Assembly: GCA_027450145.1 (NCBI GenBank)
Contig: DAIDKH010000012.1
Location: forward strand, 1 to 64,000
From: Chthonomonadaceae bacterium
GTDB taxonomy: Bacteria > Armatimonadota > Chthonomonadetes > Chthonomonadales > Chthonomonadaceae
Direction of reading: 5' to 3'
DNA length: 64,000 nucleotides
Part shown: positions 7,972 through 17,370 of the stretch, in pieces
How positions within the stretch are numbered: the stretch's first letter is position 1
How the letters are laid out: the number at the start of each line of letters is the position of its first letter
Made by a program: the position numbers and the translations under genes
The notes under the pieces: model-generated
What the model saw: the letters and a program-made list of their open reading frames with translations, nothing else
What the model was told of the DNA's origin: nothing
Database searches by the model: none

Positions 7972-9462
7972 TTAGTTCACCATACGAGCACCAAATTGTA
8001 TTGCGCCAGGCGAACTGCCCGTAAAGACGCGTGGTTGTCGTCCAGTCTCTTGTTCATACGCGCTACAAATCTCCAGGATTGCCGCGTCTGCCGGCGGAAA
8101 ATCGGCCCGAGTCAAAAGTGCAACCGTGCCTCCAGATCCACCTCCAGTTATCCTGGCGCCGTATAGTCCCTTCGCCTTACCGTGAGTCTCTGCAAGCTTA
8201 ACTAACAGGTCTGTTTCCGGGGAACCAAGGTTGAGCCGTGACGAATAGGACTCATGTGATCGAAGCATTAGTGCACCGGCTTCACTCAAAAGATACTCAT
8301 CGGGGCCGGCATCGGTATTGCTTGAGTGGTTCTCTTCATGATGCATCGTTGCGAGGTGCATCAGTGCGATGAATGAACGGGCTCTTTCGTTGTCAAGGAT
8401 AGGATGCTCGGTGCAAGAACGAGGATGATATGTTTCGTCTGGATCAACCGAGGTTACTGTGTCCGGAAGCAGTCCGTATTCCTGTTGATACTGGCGACCG
8501 GTTAATGTTTCAGGGATAAGATCGCGGTATGCCTTGAATTCATCTGCGCTCATGCGGCAAAGGTAGTTGTCAAGCAGTTGTCCGCCACTTTCCAATTGAA
8601 TGATTTTTAAGCCCATGAATGCGCCTACTCTGGCCCTAGTATAATGTCCGCCACCGACTGCGTGCTTAACACGAGAATCGATACCGACAAATCTCCATCC
8701 AGGCGGCGCTGGTTGATTGCCCATAAGGTCGTGTGGTTGACACCGCATGGTCAGAAGTGTGTTCTCTCGGCCCAGTGCGGAGGTCACCTGGTCCATAATT
8801 CCGCATGGAGCGCCAACCACCTGGTTCTCCACACGTTGGCACCATGCGGCTAAGGTTAGGTCACTGGGCTTTATACCGGCGGCCTCGCTAAGGGCGTGCA
8901 TGGTTGCAACCTCAAGGGCAGCAGATGAGGAAATGCCTGCACCAGAAGGAACAGCACTCGAGATGAGGATGTTGGCGCCTACGGTTCCCAGCCGCTCATC
9001 GGCTCGGCCCTGGTTCATTTTGGTATAAGCGTTTAGCATGACGTAGAAGCAACCCAAAACGTACGAGGCCCAGCGTTGATCCTGGTTTTTTTGCAGGATC
9101 GCGCGTACCTCTTCAAGGGGTCTGGGATGCCGATCCTGAGTTACGAAGTCTCCGACCCGAAAATGAGCTTCCGGTACAACAAGCTCCATTTCAGGTGTTT
9201 CCGACCTCACAATAAATTTGTCGTCATGTCTCCATTGCCATGCCGCAAATGCCGCACATGCCAACGGCATCTCCAGAACGATGCTTCCAGAATAATCCGC
9301 GACTCCTCCCATCACGTCGAGTCTCCCCGGGGCCCGCGCGCCAAAAATGGGAACATCTGGCGCAAAAAAGGATGGCTTCCGAGTGACAACGTGATGAACA
9401 AACTGCTGCCATTGCACTTCCGCGGCAACGGGTTGAATAAAACCATAATCTCCGTGGGTCAT
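7972..9462 (-). CDS. GHMP-family sugar kinase, L-arabinokinase/galactokinase-like
   Basis: Phosphorylates the anomeric hydroxyl of a sugar with ATP. At 496 residues it is longer than ordinary galactokinase (about 390). GHMP motif 1 is ARAPGRLDVMGG (residues 42-53), the ATP loop is PSGAGISSSAALE (172-184), and motif 3 is ITGGGSGGTVALL near residue 450. The wording RLDVMGGVADYSGS resembles the kinase half of plant L-arabinokinase (ARA1) more than GalK, where RVNLIGEHTDY is usual. L-arabinose or another pentose is therefore a plausible substrate, but that is inference. ATG 9462 has AGGAGA 10 bases upstream and a strong promoter close behind. Confidence 0.85.
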   Translation of the reverse strand: MTHGDYGFIQPVAAEVQWQQFVHHVVTRKPSFFAPDVPIFGARAPGRLDVMGGVADYSGSIVLEMPLACAAFAAWQWRHDDKFIVRSETPEMELVVPEAHFRVGDFVTQDRHPRPLEEVRAILQKNQDQRWASYVLGCFYVMLNAYTKMNQGRADERLGTVGANILISSAVPSGAGISSSAALEVATMHALSEAAGIKPSDLTLAAWCQRVENQVVGAPCGIMDQVTSALGRENTLLTMRCQPHDLMGNQPAPPGWRFVGIDSRVKHAVGGGHYTRARVGAFMGLKIIQLESGGQLLDNYLCRMSADEFKAYRDLIPETLTGRQYQQEYGLLPDTVTSVDPDETYHPRSCTEHPILDNERARSFIALMHLATMHHEENHSSNTDAGPDEYLLSEAGALMLRSHESYSSRLNLGSPETDLLVKLAETHGKAKGLYGARITGGGSGGTVALLTRADFPPADAAILEICSAYEQETGRQPRVFTGSSPGAIQFGARMVN

Positions 9463-9484
9463 GGGGTACGTGTCTCCTAAGCGT

Positions 9485-9514
9485 ATTCTATCCTGCCAGC
9501 ATAGGGGTTGTCAA
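9485..9514 (-). promoter_or_regulatory. Sigma-70-type promoter of the GHMP kinase
   Basis: On the minus strand TTGACA (9514-9509) and TAGAAT (9490-9485) are separated by 18 bases. The predicted start near 9478 gives a leader of only about 16 bases containing the ribosome site. Confidence 0.65.
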
Positions 9515-9543
9515 TCTAATAGAGCGAGGGTTTAATAATATTA

Positions 9544-9572
9544 TTTACAAAACAGCGTTTTAGATCTATTCT
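9544..9572 (+). promoter_or_regulatory. Candidate sigma-70 promoter toward the glycosyltransferases
   Basis: TTTACA (9544-9549) and TATTCT (9567-9572) are 17 bases apart. It would give a leader of nearly 390 bases before the GTG start at 9967, so it is plausible but not certain. Confidence 0.35.
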
Positions 9573-9966
9573 CCCCTTGTGTATCATGAATTTTCTAAAA
9601 GGTTGGCAGCGGCTAGTTCACTCGTGTGTCGTGATTACGCACGGCAGCAGATGTAATCTAGCTTCATGATAACGATGAAACTGCGGCGGAAATTCGGTTT
9701 GCCGCAAAGGGGTGGTAGGGTACAATTATTTGCCGTCTGCAGTTGGTTGCTTCCCAGGACCTCGTCCAGCACCGTGACCTCATTGTGCTACCTTCTCTAC
9801 CACCACTTGCCATATATACAGTGAGAATGTACGCCCTGGTAGAGCAACCTGGCGGGACTCGATGGAGGCGATGTGAGTGTGGCGCAGCATCACATTTCGT
9901 CGTATGGATGTGAATGAGCGCAGCCAGATATCTATGCAGACGTTGTTCAGAGGAAGGTCTAAGATA

Positions 9967-11124
9967 GTGTCTAACCGTGTCCTGTATGTCGACCACACTT
10001 CCATGTTGGGAGGTGGCGAGATAGCGTTGTTTAATCTGACTACAGGGTTAAACAGAGAAGAATTCGAACCCGTAGTGGTGCTCTTTGAAACGGGAAAACT
10101 ATGGGACAAGCTTGTTGCGCAAGGTATTGATGTTCGGCTGTTTACCATAAAATCCACGGTAAAATCAGCACGTAAGGATCAGTTGGGGATACGTTCACTT
10201 CTCAGGTTTAGGGATATCATCGCAGTTGTATCATCCATTGTGAGCCTGTCAAAACTCATCCGGGAGATCAACCCGAAAATTGTACATTGCAATAATCTCA
10301 AATCAAATCTCATAGGCGGGGTGGCCGGCAGATTAGCACGAAAGAAGGTAATTTGGCATATCCGCGATCGTTACGAAAGTGACTACTTGCCGATGTCTGT
10401 GGTGAAGGTGCTGCGAATACTTGCCAGGTACGTACCGCATGCCGTGGTGGCGAATTCCCAGAGCACCTTAGACACAGTGAAATTACCGGCTGGCAAACCA
10501 TCTTTTGTAATATATAGTGGAATAAGACTACCAGCTGAACGTCCAGACAGGCCGTTTAACTCACCAGTGCGTGTTGGTATGGTAGGTAGAATTGCCCCGT
10601 GGAAGGGGCAGCACATCTTCCTGGAGGCCGCTGCAGTAGTTCTGAAGCGGTTTCCTGACGTGGAGTTTGTAGTGATAGGTGCGGCGCTGTTCGGTGAGGA
10701 TGAATACACCAACAGAGTTAAGCAACGGTCAAACCAACCAGACTTGTCTGGTAAGGTGCTTTGGGAAGGGTTCCGCGACGACGTTATAGACGCCATCGAT
10801 TCGTTGGACATTGTGGTGCATGCCAGCATAACGGCCGAGCCATTCGGGCAGGTTGTGGTAGAGGGCATGGCGATGAAGAAGCCCGTCATTGCCACTGCGG
10901 GCGGCGGAGTTTTGGAGATCATTCAGGATCAACAGAACGGGTTCCTTGTGCCGATGAATGATATGCAGGCGATGGCAGAGGCTATTTGTAGGGTATTGTC
11001 TCAGCCTGAGACGAGCGTGGATATGGGGCGTAAAGCCAGACAGCGGGTAATCGATTGCTTTACCACCGAAATAAGCGTTGCTAAGGCGTGCGAGGTTTAT
11101 AGGGCACTTCTGAAATCGCAATGA
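9967..11124 (+). CDS. GT4-family glycosyltransferase (first of a tandem pair)
   Basis: Transfers a sugar from a nucleotide-sugar donor, with retention, during polysaccharide synthesis. The N-terminal LYVDHTSMLGGGE is the glycine-rich loop of the GT-B fold; the second domain has WKGQHIFLEAA and EPFGQVVVEGM, the EX7E-type donor-binding motif. The protein is 385 residues. I chose GTG 9967 (VSNRVLYVD...) because AGGAAGG lies 9 bases upstream and the paralogue downstream starts at the same point; an ATG-initiated frame from 9877 adds residues with no counterpart. It is clearly paralogous to the next gene. Donor and acceptor are unknown. Confidence 0.88.
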   Translation: MSNRVLYVDHTSMLGGGEIALFNLTTGLNREEFEPVVVLFETGKLWDKLVAQGIDVRLFTIKSTVKSARKDQLGIRSLLRFRDIIAVVSSIVSLSKLIREINPKIVHCNNLKSNLIGGVAGRLARKKVIWHIRDRYESDYLPMSVVKVLRILARYVPHAVVANSQSTLDTVKLPAGKPSFVIYSGIRLPAERPDRPFNSPVRVGMVGRIAPWKGQHIFLEAAAVVLKRFPDVEFVVIGAALFGEDEYTNRVKQRSNQPDLSGKVLWEGFRDDVIDAIDSLDIVVHASITAEPFGQVVVEGMAMKKPVIATAGGGVLEIIQDQQNGFLVPMNDMQAMAEAICRVLSQPETSVDMGRKARQRVIDCFTTEISVAKACEVYRALLKSQ

Positions 11125-11484
11125 GTGCGGTTACCCTTCACTAGGTCACAACTTGCCTATTCATAGTGCAAACATTGAGGTATGTTGCCCAAATCACCAA
11201 AACTATCAGTTTCTCCGTGATAACTCCCGTCAGGTCAGGTATAATATTTTAAATTGTTTTATTGACGAGGTGCGAATCAAAGTAAAGTTACTGTATTAAT
11301 AATTTGCGGAACGAACCAAGCATTTTGTCTGTTAGAATGTATCAAGCGTGAGCATGTTTTTAGTGGCTGTAATTACAGTACTCACACATGGTTGTATCAT
11401 TGTTTTACATCGTTCGTTGGTTAGGTGCAAGTTACGTTCGGAATTATTTTTTAACATTATTCTTAGCATTTAACGGAGTCTACT
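11125..11484. other. 360-bp AT-rich spacer between the two glycosyltransferases
   Basis: No open frame of note on either strand. It contains a TATAAT-based promoter candidate (11217-11245) and ends in the ribosome site of the next gene. The size and base composition suggest the two paralogues are not simply one tight operon. Confidence 0.6.
11217..11245 (+). promoter_or_regulatory. Candidate promoter for the second glycosyltransferase
   Basis: A perfect TATAAT (11240-11245) lies 17 bases after GTGATA (11217-11222, four of six matches to -35). It would give a leader of about 230 bases. Confidence 0.35.
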
Positions 11485-12708
11485 GTGGCTGCAACGGTGC
11501 TGTTCATTGATCATACCGCCAAATTAGGTGGCGGTGAAATCTTCTTGCTTAATCTATTGCCACTATTGGCACGTGAGGTTAGGCCAATCGTGCTACTATT
11601 CGATGACGGTCCATTACGACATGAACTGGAACGTCGCAACATTGAAGTGAAGGTGTTTAGGGCATCTGGCGCCGTAGTGAACTCTACGCGCGATTCAGTG
11701 TCACACTTTTCGGGAGATACGCTTCAACGCGGCTTATCTGCCGTCAAGATGAGTTTGCAATTAGCCCGTGTAATTTCGTCTCTTAAGCCGGATGTTGTAC
11801 ATACGAACAATTTGAAGGCGTGCCTTATTGGCGGGGTAGCTACACAGTTGGCAGGCAAGCCGCTGGTATGGCACATACACGACCGCATTTCCGAGGACTA
11901 TTTGCCAATGAAGTTGGTTAGAGTTGTGCGGATGATGGCTCGACTGATGCCGCATGCGGTTATCGCCAACTCCCTTGCCACCCAGGCAACACTTCGTATG
12001 CAGCGCAGCAAGCTTACTCGGGTCATTTATCCTGGAGTCAACGTGCAAGGGGCCGTGCGGAAACCTGCACGCTCTCAACCAATAAAAATTGGGATTGTGG
12101 GCCGACTCAGCGAATGGAAGGGGCAGCACATCTTTTTAGAGATTGCCGCTGATGTGTTGAAGGAATATCCACGAACCGAATGGGTGATTGTGGGGGCGGC
12201 ACTCTTTGGCGAGGATGATTACAGCGATCAGCTTAAGGCTCGTGCTGCTCAATCAGACCTACGCGGGCACGTTGTTTTTCGAGGTTTTCAGAGTGATGTC
12301 GTAGCCGAAATGCAAAATCTCGACATTATCATGCATTGTTCAACCTCACCAGAGCCATTCGGACAGGTTATTACCGAAGCCATGGCCTTACAGAAGCCTG
12401 TAATCGCAACTCGCGCGGGTGGTGTTCTCGAGATCATTGAAGACGGGAAGAGCGGTCTTCTCGTCGAGATGGGCAATGTAAATGCTGCCAGTGAGCTCGT
12501 TAAAATGCTAATTGAAAAGCCGCTGGTTGCAAAGGTGCTCGGCGAAAACGGTAGGAAGAGAGTAATCGAGCACTTTACTATCGAGGCGTCGGCCGAAGCG
12601 ACGCTTGCGTTATACTCAGACATTCTTGGTTACGACCGCCCCCATAATGATGGAGGCGCGGATTCGAACCGGGTTGAAGAGAACAAACCAAGGTCGGCTA
12701 CCAGCTAG
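11485..12708 (+). CDS. GT4-family glycosyltransferase (second of a tandem pair)
   Basis: Paralogue of the preceding gene with shared blocks throughout: VLFIDHTAKLGGGE at the N-terminus, IVHTNNLKA-type segment (here VVHTNNLKA), GRLSEWKGQHIFLE and PEPFGQVITEAM. GT-B fold, retaining, probably acting on a lipid-linked glycan at the inner face of the membrane. Start is GTG 11485 with CGGAG 7 bases upstream. The protein has about 25 extra C-terminal residues compared with its paralogue, and the DNA encoding them includes a stretch resembling the 3' end of a tRNA. It converges on the wzz-like gene with only 6 bases between stops. Confidence 0.88.
   Translation: MAATVLFIDHTAKLGGGEIFLLNLLPLLAREVRPIVLLFDDGPLRHELERRNIEVKVFRASGAVVNSTRDSVSHFSGDTLQRGLSAVKMSLQLARVISSLKPDVVHTNNLKACLIGGVATQLAGKPLVWHIHDRISEDYLPMKLVRVVRMMARLMPHAVIANSLATQATLRMQRSKLTRVIYPGVNVQGAVRKPARSQPIKIGIVGRLSEWKGQHIFLEIAADVLKEYPRTEWVIVGAALFGEDDYSDQLKARAAQSDLRGHVVFRGFQSDVVAEMQNLDIIMHCSTSPEPFGQVITEAMALQKPVIATRAGGVLEIIEDGKSGLLVEMGNVNAASELVKMLIEKPLVAKVLGENGRKRVIEHFTIEASAEATLALYSDILGYDRPHNDGGADSNRVEENKPRSATS
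12651..12673 (-). other. tRNA 3'-end-like fragment inside the glycosyltransferase tail
   Basis: Read on the minus strand, the segment has a T-loop-like GGTTCGAATCC followed by GCGCCTCCA, as at the end of many tRNAs. No matching acceptor strand, anticodon arm or D-arm is found upstream, and the T-stem has one mismatch. I regard it as a fragment or chance match, not a working tRNA. If real, it could be a relic of tRNA-targeted integration. Confidence 0.25.
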
Positions 12709-12714
12709 CAGCGT

Positions 12715-14121
12715 CTATTCTGTAGCCGATGGGGTAGGTGAGGGTATCACAGACGACCTCGCCTCATATTCTCGTAGATAGTCTCTTCCCAGTTGCAGCA
12801 TGCAAATTACGATGCTGGCAAAGATGGAGAGCACCAGGATACGGACGATTCCGGGTGCGCCACTCGCTGGGACGAGTGCGCTGTCAACGACCGTCACGCG
12901 GCTACGACCAGAAACCGTGCTAAGCTTAACATCTACGTATCTAGTGAGTGTTTCCTTCAGCCTGCCAAATTGAAGCTCTTGATCCGCCTTTAATTGCGAC
13001 ATCTGAAATGCAAGGTCGCGTTGTGCTGGTAAACGGCGTGCAGTCGCTTTGATTGAATTGGTAATGGCAGTTAGCTTTGCTCGCAGCGATGCTATATTGG
13101 CCGACATCGTAACATTGTCTGTGGTGTAGTACTGCCGATATGCAGTCTCCTGGCGTGCCAACGCCGCCTCGGCCGCATTGAGGCGAGCCGCTGCCCGCAC
13201 TACGAGAGGATTCTTATTAGCTAGCATTTCCACCTGTGTTAATTCGTGGAACTGCAACTGGGCTTGGCTTAGCCGTTCGCGCTCAGCCTGTAGAAACGGA
13301 TCTTCTAATGGTAAGTGGTTAATTTCAGTCAACTGCCGGTGGATGCCGCTGGCTTTGTCCGCTTGAGCGGCCAGCGCAGCCTGAAGATCGGCATCTGTAG
13401 CGGCGGCATCCTGATAAAATTGTGCAAGGTTTGCCGTGGCAGAAGTATCAGGTGATGTTCGAGGGTCGTAAGACCTTAGACCATTCGTGAAGTTCAGTAT
13501 ATTGTTTGAAGCAGTGTCGTAGTCCCGTCGGGCTAAAGCGAGCTCGTGCTTTGCGCTACGTTGAATAACGCTGTCACGTGTATTGTCGTATTCACTGTAG
13601 TAATCTGCCAGAGCTTTAGTGTATGCATTGGCACATTCGGCACTAAGATCCCGAATCTCCTTCTTGCGACCACCGGTCCCGGGTCTCATCAGCGGTGGAC
13701 CGGGTAGAGTTACCGTTACCTCAAGGAGGCCGGTTGTACTATTTTCTTCGGCTTTTATTCCCTTCGTTAACAATCCTGCTGCTGCGAGTAAATTTGGTAG
13801 TGCATAGTCGCGCTGGACGGGCACCCGTTTTGCAACCATTTCCGCCAGTCGTCGGCTCTCCAAGAGCCCGATAACCTTTGAGTCTGCGGACTGTCCCGTC
13901 AACATGGCTAACGGGGACGAAGCATCTGCCGGTGCACTGCTTTGCAGTGACATCGTAGCAGTTGCGCTGTATTTTTGCGATTGAACTAGAACCTGAAGTG
14001 CCACGCAGGCAAGTACAACTCCCGGTGCGAGTACTAACCAGGTTTTCGTCCTCTTCCGTATGAGTCTAAGCAACATACCAGTGTCTAGCGCAAGATCACT
14101 GTCCGGTGAAATTTTTTCCAT
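12715..14121 (-). CDS. Wzz/GumC-like polysaccharide chain-length (co-polymerase) protein
   Basis: Inner-membrane protein of 468 residues that likely sets glycan chain length and links synthesis to export. Topology is typical: N-terminal membrane segment near residues 28-48, a large periplasmic part with long helical coiled-coil stretches (about 170-400), and a second membrane segment near 430-450 (IVRILVLSIFASIVICMLQL). The residues before it, VVDSALVPASGAPGI, resemble the Pro-rich motif of this family. There is no cytoplasmic tyrosine-kinase domain. It follows the Wza-like gene after 34 bases and is probably co-transcribed with it. Confidence 0.85.
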   Translation of the reverse strand: MEKISPDSDLALDTGMLLRLIRKRTKTWLVLAPGVVLACVALQVLVQSQKYSATATMSLQSSAPADASSPLAMLTGQSADSKVIGLLESRRLAEMVAKRVPVQRDYALPNLLAAAGLLTKGIKAEENSTTGLLEVTVTLPGPPLMRPGTGGRKKEIRDLSAECANAYTKALADYYSEYDNTRDSVIQRSAKHELALARRDYDTASNNILNFTNGLRSYDPRTSPDTSATANLAQFYQDAAATDADLQAALAAQADKASGIHRQLTEINHLPLEDPFLQAERERLSQAQLQFHELTQVEMLANKNPLVVRAAARLNAAEAALARQETAYRQYYTTDNVTMSANIASLRAKLTAITNSIKATARRLPAQRDLAFQMSQLKADQELQFGRLKETLTRYVDVKLSTVSGRSRVTVVDSALVPASGAPGIVRILVLSIFASIVICMLQLGRDYLREYEARSSVIPSPTPSATE

Positions 14122-14155
14122 ATCCTCTAATTTAACTCCGTAAAGATCACCATGT

Positions 14156-17100
14156 TTAGAGCCGGAAGGCTCCTGTGACTAGACGGAACAGAATTGCACC
14201 GTTGGTGAGAGATTGCATGAATGTTTGTATGTCGCTTGTGTGGTTAGTCAGCCTTTGGACCATAACCCGTGTGGGAACATAGATTACGTCTCCAGCCTGA
14301 ATGCCACCAGCCTTCCTAATGGGTGATAGTGCCCCGTTGGCTCGAATTACCACGATGTGCTGCATGTCAATATCTGGTGTAGCCCCGCCGGTACTAGTAA
14401 TGTAGTAATCAAGCTGCGCGCCTGGTTTCCACAGCACGGCTCTTGGATTCACCACCGCGCCTAACACCAACACAGTGGTAGGTGTGGATGGCACTGTCAA
14501 CCTGTCTCCATCCTTCAGAAGAATATCGCTGCTACTCCCAGGCTCTTTAATGGCTTGAGTTAGGTTGATAGCAATGTTGCCGCTAGGCAAAAGGTCGTTA
14601 GAGGTGAACTGGCGGGCCATAGTAACAAGGGAATGCTTCGCAAGATCTGCGGCTAGTATGGCTGCAGCAGGGTTGTTGAGCCCAGCTGACGATACTGGTC
14701 CACCCAATGCGATAAGCGAATTGTTGTTGACCGCACTGTCCGATGATCGGATGCGCTCCAGATCGGAGAGCGCGAGCGCCCGTTCATACTCGGATTTACT
14801 GTAGACCTGATCGAGATCATTAACAATATTTGCAAGTTGCGTTTGCTCCGGTGAGCCTAGCTTTACAGGATCTCGGTGGAATTGTGCACCTTCAGCGAAA
14901 GCATTGGATCGCAGGCCGCCCGCCATTTTCACGACCTGGCTTAGTCGCGTATTCGGTGCAATAAAGTAGGGCCCTGGATGTTCGACCTCGCCGGTGATCG
15001 TTACTACGCGGGGATGATCGACAAATCCAGACTTACCGTCTACAAGGACCACATCACCATCCTGAAGGCGCACGTCCCGTCCTTGTACCGCCGTGTGCGC
15101 AGAATTGAACGTAACAGTAATGGAGGATGCAGGTGGAGTAGTAAGAGATGCATGTTCAAATTCGCGTGAATGGGCAATCTGCACCGTCGTTCCTGCATTG
15201 GGAGTGAACCCGCCGGCAAGCTTTAGCAAGTCGCTGAGACGCATTCCAGATCCACGATCGTACTGACCAGGTGAAATTACATCTCCCTCAATAGTTACTC
15301 TGTGATCCGGTATGAACTGTGTTTGCGCGTTAGTGTAAACTGCCACAATGTCGTTGTCGTGCAACAAGAAGTCGTTGGAAGAACCCTCATGTTCAATATC
15401 AGAGGTGGCTGCGTATTGATAGGTTTTGGTACCATTGCCGTGTTGGTGTTCAACTACCACCATATCTGCGTTGGGCAGTGGACCACCCGCACGCAGGAGG
15501 AGATCGCTTACTCGAGTGTTGTTGTCGTAGGTGTAAATGCCTGGGTGCTGCACGGCGCCTCGCAACGTAACCTTCCCGGTACCAATGAACCTGGCGTCTT
15601 CCTGACTGTACACTCTTAGCTCATCCCATCGACTAACTTTAACGTCGTATTTGGGGTCGCCTTTCATGGCAAGTGCGAGGTCAATAGGGATCAGTGTTCG
15701 AACACCATTTGGTCCCCAGCGGTAAAGTGCCGCCCGACCCATGTAGGCCTCCGGCAGCGGTTCACGGGCGTCACGAAGAAGGTCTGCGACGGTCATTCCC
15801 TTAGTTACGGCGTAATCGCCTGGTTGAGTGACAGCCCCAGAAACAGTCACCATATTCTGCACAGTAGACTTAATGCGCAGAATGCGGATAATGTCCCCGT
15901 CATACAGCGGTGTTGCAGCAGCGACTGACGACGCAATATCAAGCGTCTTGATGATATGGGCTCGGCCCGGCGCAAGTGTGGAAAGCTCCACAGTTGTAGA
16001 AGCATCCGCGGCCCGTGGTCCACCCGCAACCTTAATTGCTTCCGCAAGAGTTTCACCTGCCGTCAACTCATAGATTGCTGGTGTGTGTACGGCGCCCTCT
16101 ATGGAGACTCGTGATTGAGCATAGGGTACGTACAGCACGTCACCTGGCTGCAAATTGATGTCTGGCGCATACGTGCCATGAAGCCGAGGTACTGCCGCAC
16201 CCGCAAGCATGTAATAGAAGTCGAGGTGCAGTGTGGCACCGTTACGGCGGACTTGAATGTCGCGCAATGAGCCGTCGCGGGTTGGGCCGCCCGCAGCATA
16301 CAGTACGTTGAATGCAGTCGCAACAGCCGGCACCACGTATGTACCAGGAACCTGAACCTGACCAGCTACCGTGATAGAGATGGTATGCAATTCATGCAAC
16401 GTTACGGTTACCGAAACATTTCTAAAATCGCGCGACAGCCGCTCTTTAATAACGCGCTCGGCCTGTGTAAGCGTTAAACCAGCAACATTCACAACTCCGT
16501 GGGAGTTGAGCTGAATTCTACCAGACGATTGCACCGTCGTACTGATCTCGCGAGGCTCCATTGCAGGGTTGGAATAATGGATTACAAGCTGATCGCCACC
16601 GGTAAGTCGGTAACTTGCAGGCGCGTTGGCGGCCACATTGAATGCCATCTGCTGGTACGGCGTTATGATGCCTTTAAAGGCGCTTTGAGTTGATGGCGAG
16701 GTTTCCCTGGTTGGCTGCATGCCAGCAGGAGCATATGGATAGCCATAGGGATAATAGACTGGATTGTTATTATCGTATGGATACGAAGTTGTGGGCTGTT
16801 GTGCATTTACTGGCACTCCCACAGTGGCGGCTGGGTTAGCCACACCGCCGGCAGGTGGCACATAGCCCGGAGGTGGTAGAACCAATGGCTTGGTGGAGGA
16901 ACTGGATTTGACTGGCACCTGCCCAGTCGGACTATTGGTTTCGCCTTTTTTGTTGGAATTCGCCATAAGGGCGCGATACTGAGCACTCACGTAGGCTCTA
17001 GCAGGTGCAAAAAACGAGTAACCAAATAGGTGAAGTTGGGCGGCCGACGAAATAGTACGATTGGTATTCCCGTTCATGTTTGGTGCAGCTGGTGTGGCGT

Positions 17101-17281
17101 CAGCGGTGACCTCCTTAATGGGGCCACCTGCCTGCAATGTACGCTGTGGGATGGGCTCCACTAAAGGGTTTGACTGTTGTGCCAATGAAGTCTGCGTGGT
17201 AAAGGCACCGCTAACTGCCGCCGCAATAAGGATGCCTATGCACGCGGTTTTATATCGCTTATTTTGCTGCCATGAAAACAT
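14156..17281 (-). CDS. Wza-like polysaccharide export protein with about seven SLBB modules
   Basis: Exported protein of about 1041 residues, several times larger than ordinary Wza (about 380). A signal peptide (MFSWQQNKRYKTACIG... to SLAQQ) is followed by a Pro-rich linker (YPYGYPYAPAG). A Poly_export domain comes next (YRLTGGDQLVIHYSNP, with LNSHGVVNVAGLT). Then come repeated SLBB units, each with a G.V..PG.Y core: ITVAGQVQVPGTY, VSIEGAVHTPAIY, VTVSGAVTQPGDY, VTLRGAVQHPGIY, VTIEGDVISPGQY, VTITGEVEHPGPY and a last VLVLGAVVNPRAV. I chose ATG 17281, which begins the signal peptide; a longer reading from 17320 is possible. It pairs with the Wzz-like gene to form the export machine. Confidence 0.9.
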   Translation of the reverse strand: MFSWQQNKRYKTACIGILIAAAVSGAFTTQTSLAQQSNPLVEPIPQRTLQAGGPIKEVTADATPAAPNMNGNTNRTISSAAQLHLFGYSFFAPARAYVSAQYRALMANSNKKGETNSPTGQVPVKSSSSTKPLVLPPPGYVPPAGGVANPAATVGVPVNAQQPTTSYPYDNNNPVYYPYGYPYAPAGMQPTRETSPSTQSAFKGIITPYQQMAFNVAANAPASYRLTGGDQLVIHYSNPAMEPREISTTVQSSGRIQLNSHGVVNVAGLTLTQAERVIKERLSRDFRNVSVTVTLHELHTISITVAGQVQVPGTYVVPAVATAFNVLYAAGGPTRDGSLRDIQVRRNGATLHLDFYYMLAGAAVPRLHGTYAPDINLQPGDVLYVPYAQSRVSIEGAVHTPAIYELTAGETLAEAIKVAGGPRAADASTTVELSTLAPGRAHIIKTLDIASSVAAATPLYDGDIIRILRIKSTVQNMVTVSGAVTQPGDYAVTKGMTVADLLRDAREPLPEAYMGRAALYRWGPNGVRTLIPIDLALAMKGDPKYDVKVSRWDELRVYSQEDARFIGTGKVTLRGAVQHPGIYTYDNNTRVSDLLLRAGGPLPNADMVVVEHQHGNGTKTYQYAATSDIEHEGSSNDFLLHDNDIVAVYTNAQTQFIPDHRVTIEGDVISPGQYDRGSGMRLSDLLKLAGGFTPNAGTTVQIAHSREFEHASLTTPPASSITVTFNSAHTAVQGRDVRLQDGDVVLVDGKSGFVDHPRVVTITGEVEHPGPYFIAPNTRLSQVVKMAGGLRSNAFAEGAQFHRDPVKLGSPEQTQLANIVNDLDQVYSKSEYERALALSDLERIRSSDSAVNNNSLIALGGPVSSAGLNNPAAAILAADLAKHSLVTMARQFTSNDLLPSGNIAINLTQAIKEPGSSSDILLKDGDRLTVPSTPTTVLVLGAVVNPRAVLWKPGAQLDYYITSTGGATPDIDMQHIVVIRANGALSPIRKAGGIQAGDVIYVPTRVMVQRLTNHTSDIQTFMQSLTNGAILFRLVTGAFRL

Positions 17282-17370
17282 GCTGAAAGCTGCTCCACCG
17301 TTGGTTATATGCCTGCACACCCTACGTGACCGATGTCGATGTGGCAGGTGAAGAGATTACAATCCGAAGT

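Larger units (their letters stand above)
9463..9966. other. 504-bp divergent intergenic region
   Basis: Separates the GHMP kinase (minus) from the first glycosyltransferase (plus). It holds two promoter candidates listed separately, an AT-rich core near 9530-9600, and a frame open from 9877 that I treat as untranslated leader of the glycosyltransferase. No tRNA or convincing small gene is visible. Confidence 0.6.

Noticed and set aside
12640-12735. Functional tRNA on the minus strand
   Set aside because: Only a T-loop-like and acceptor-like 3' segment is present; no acceptor 5' strand or anticodon arm can be paired.
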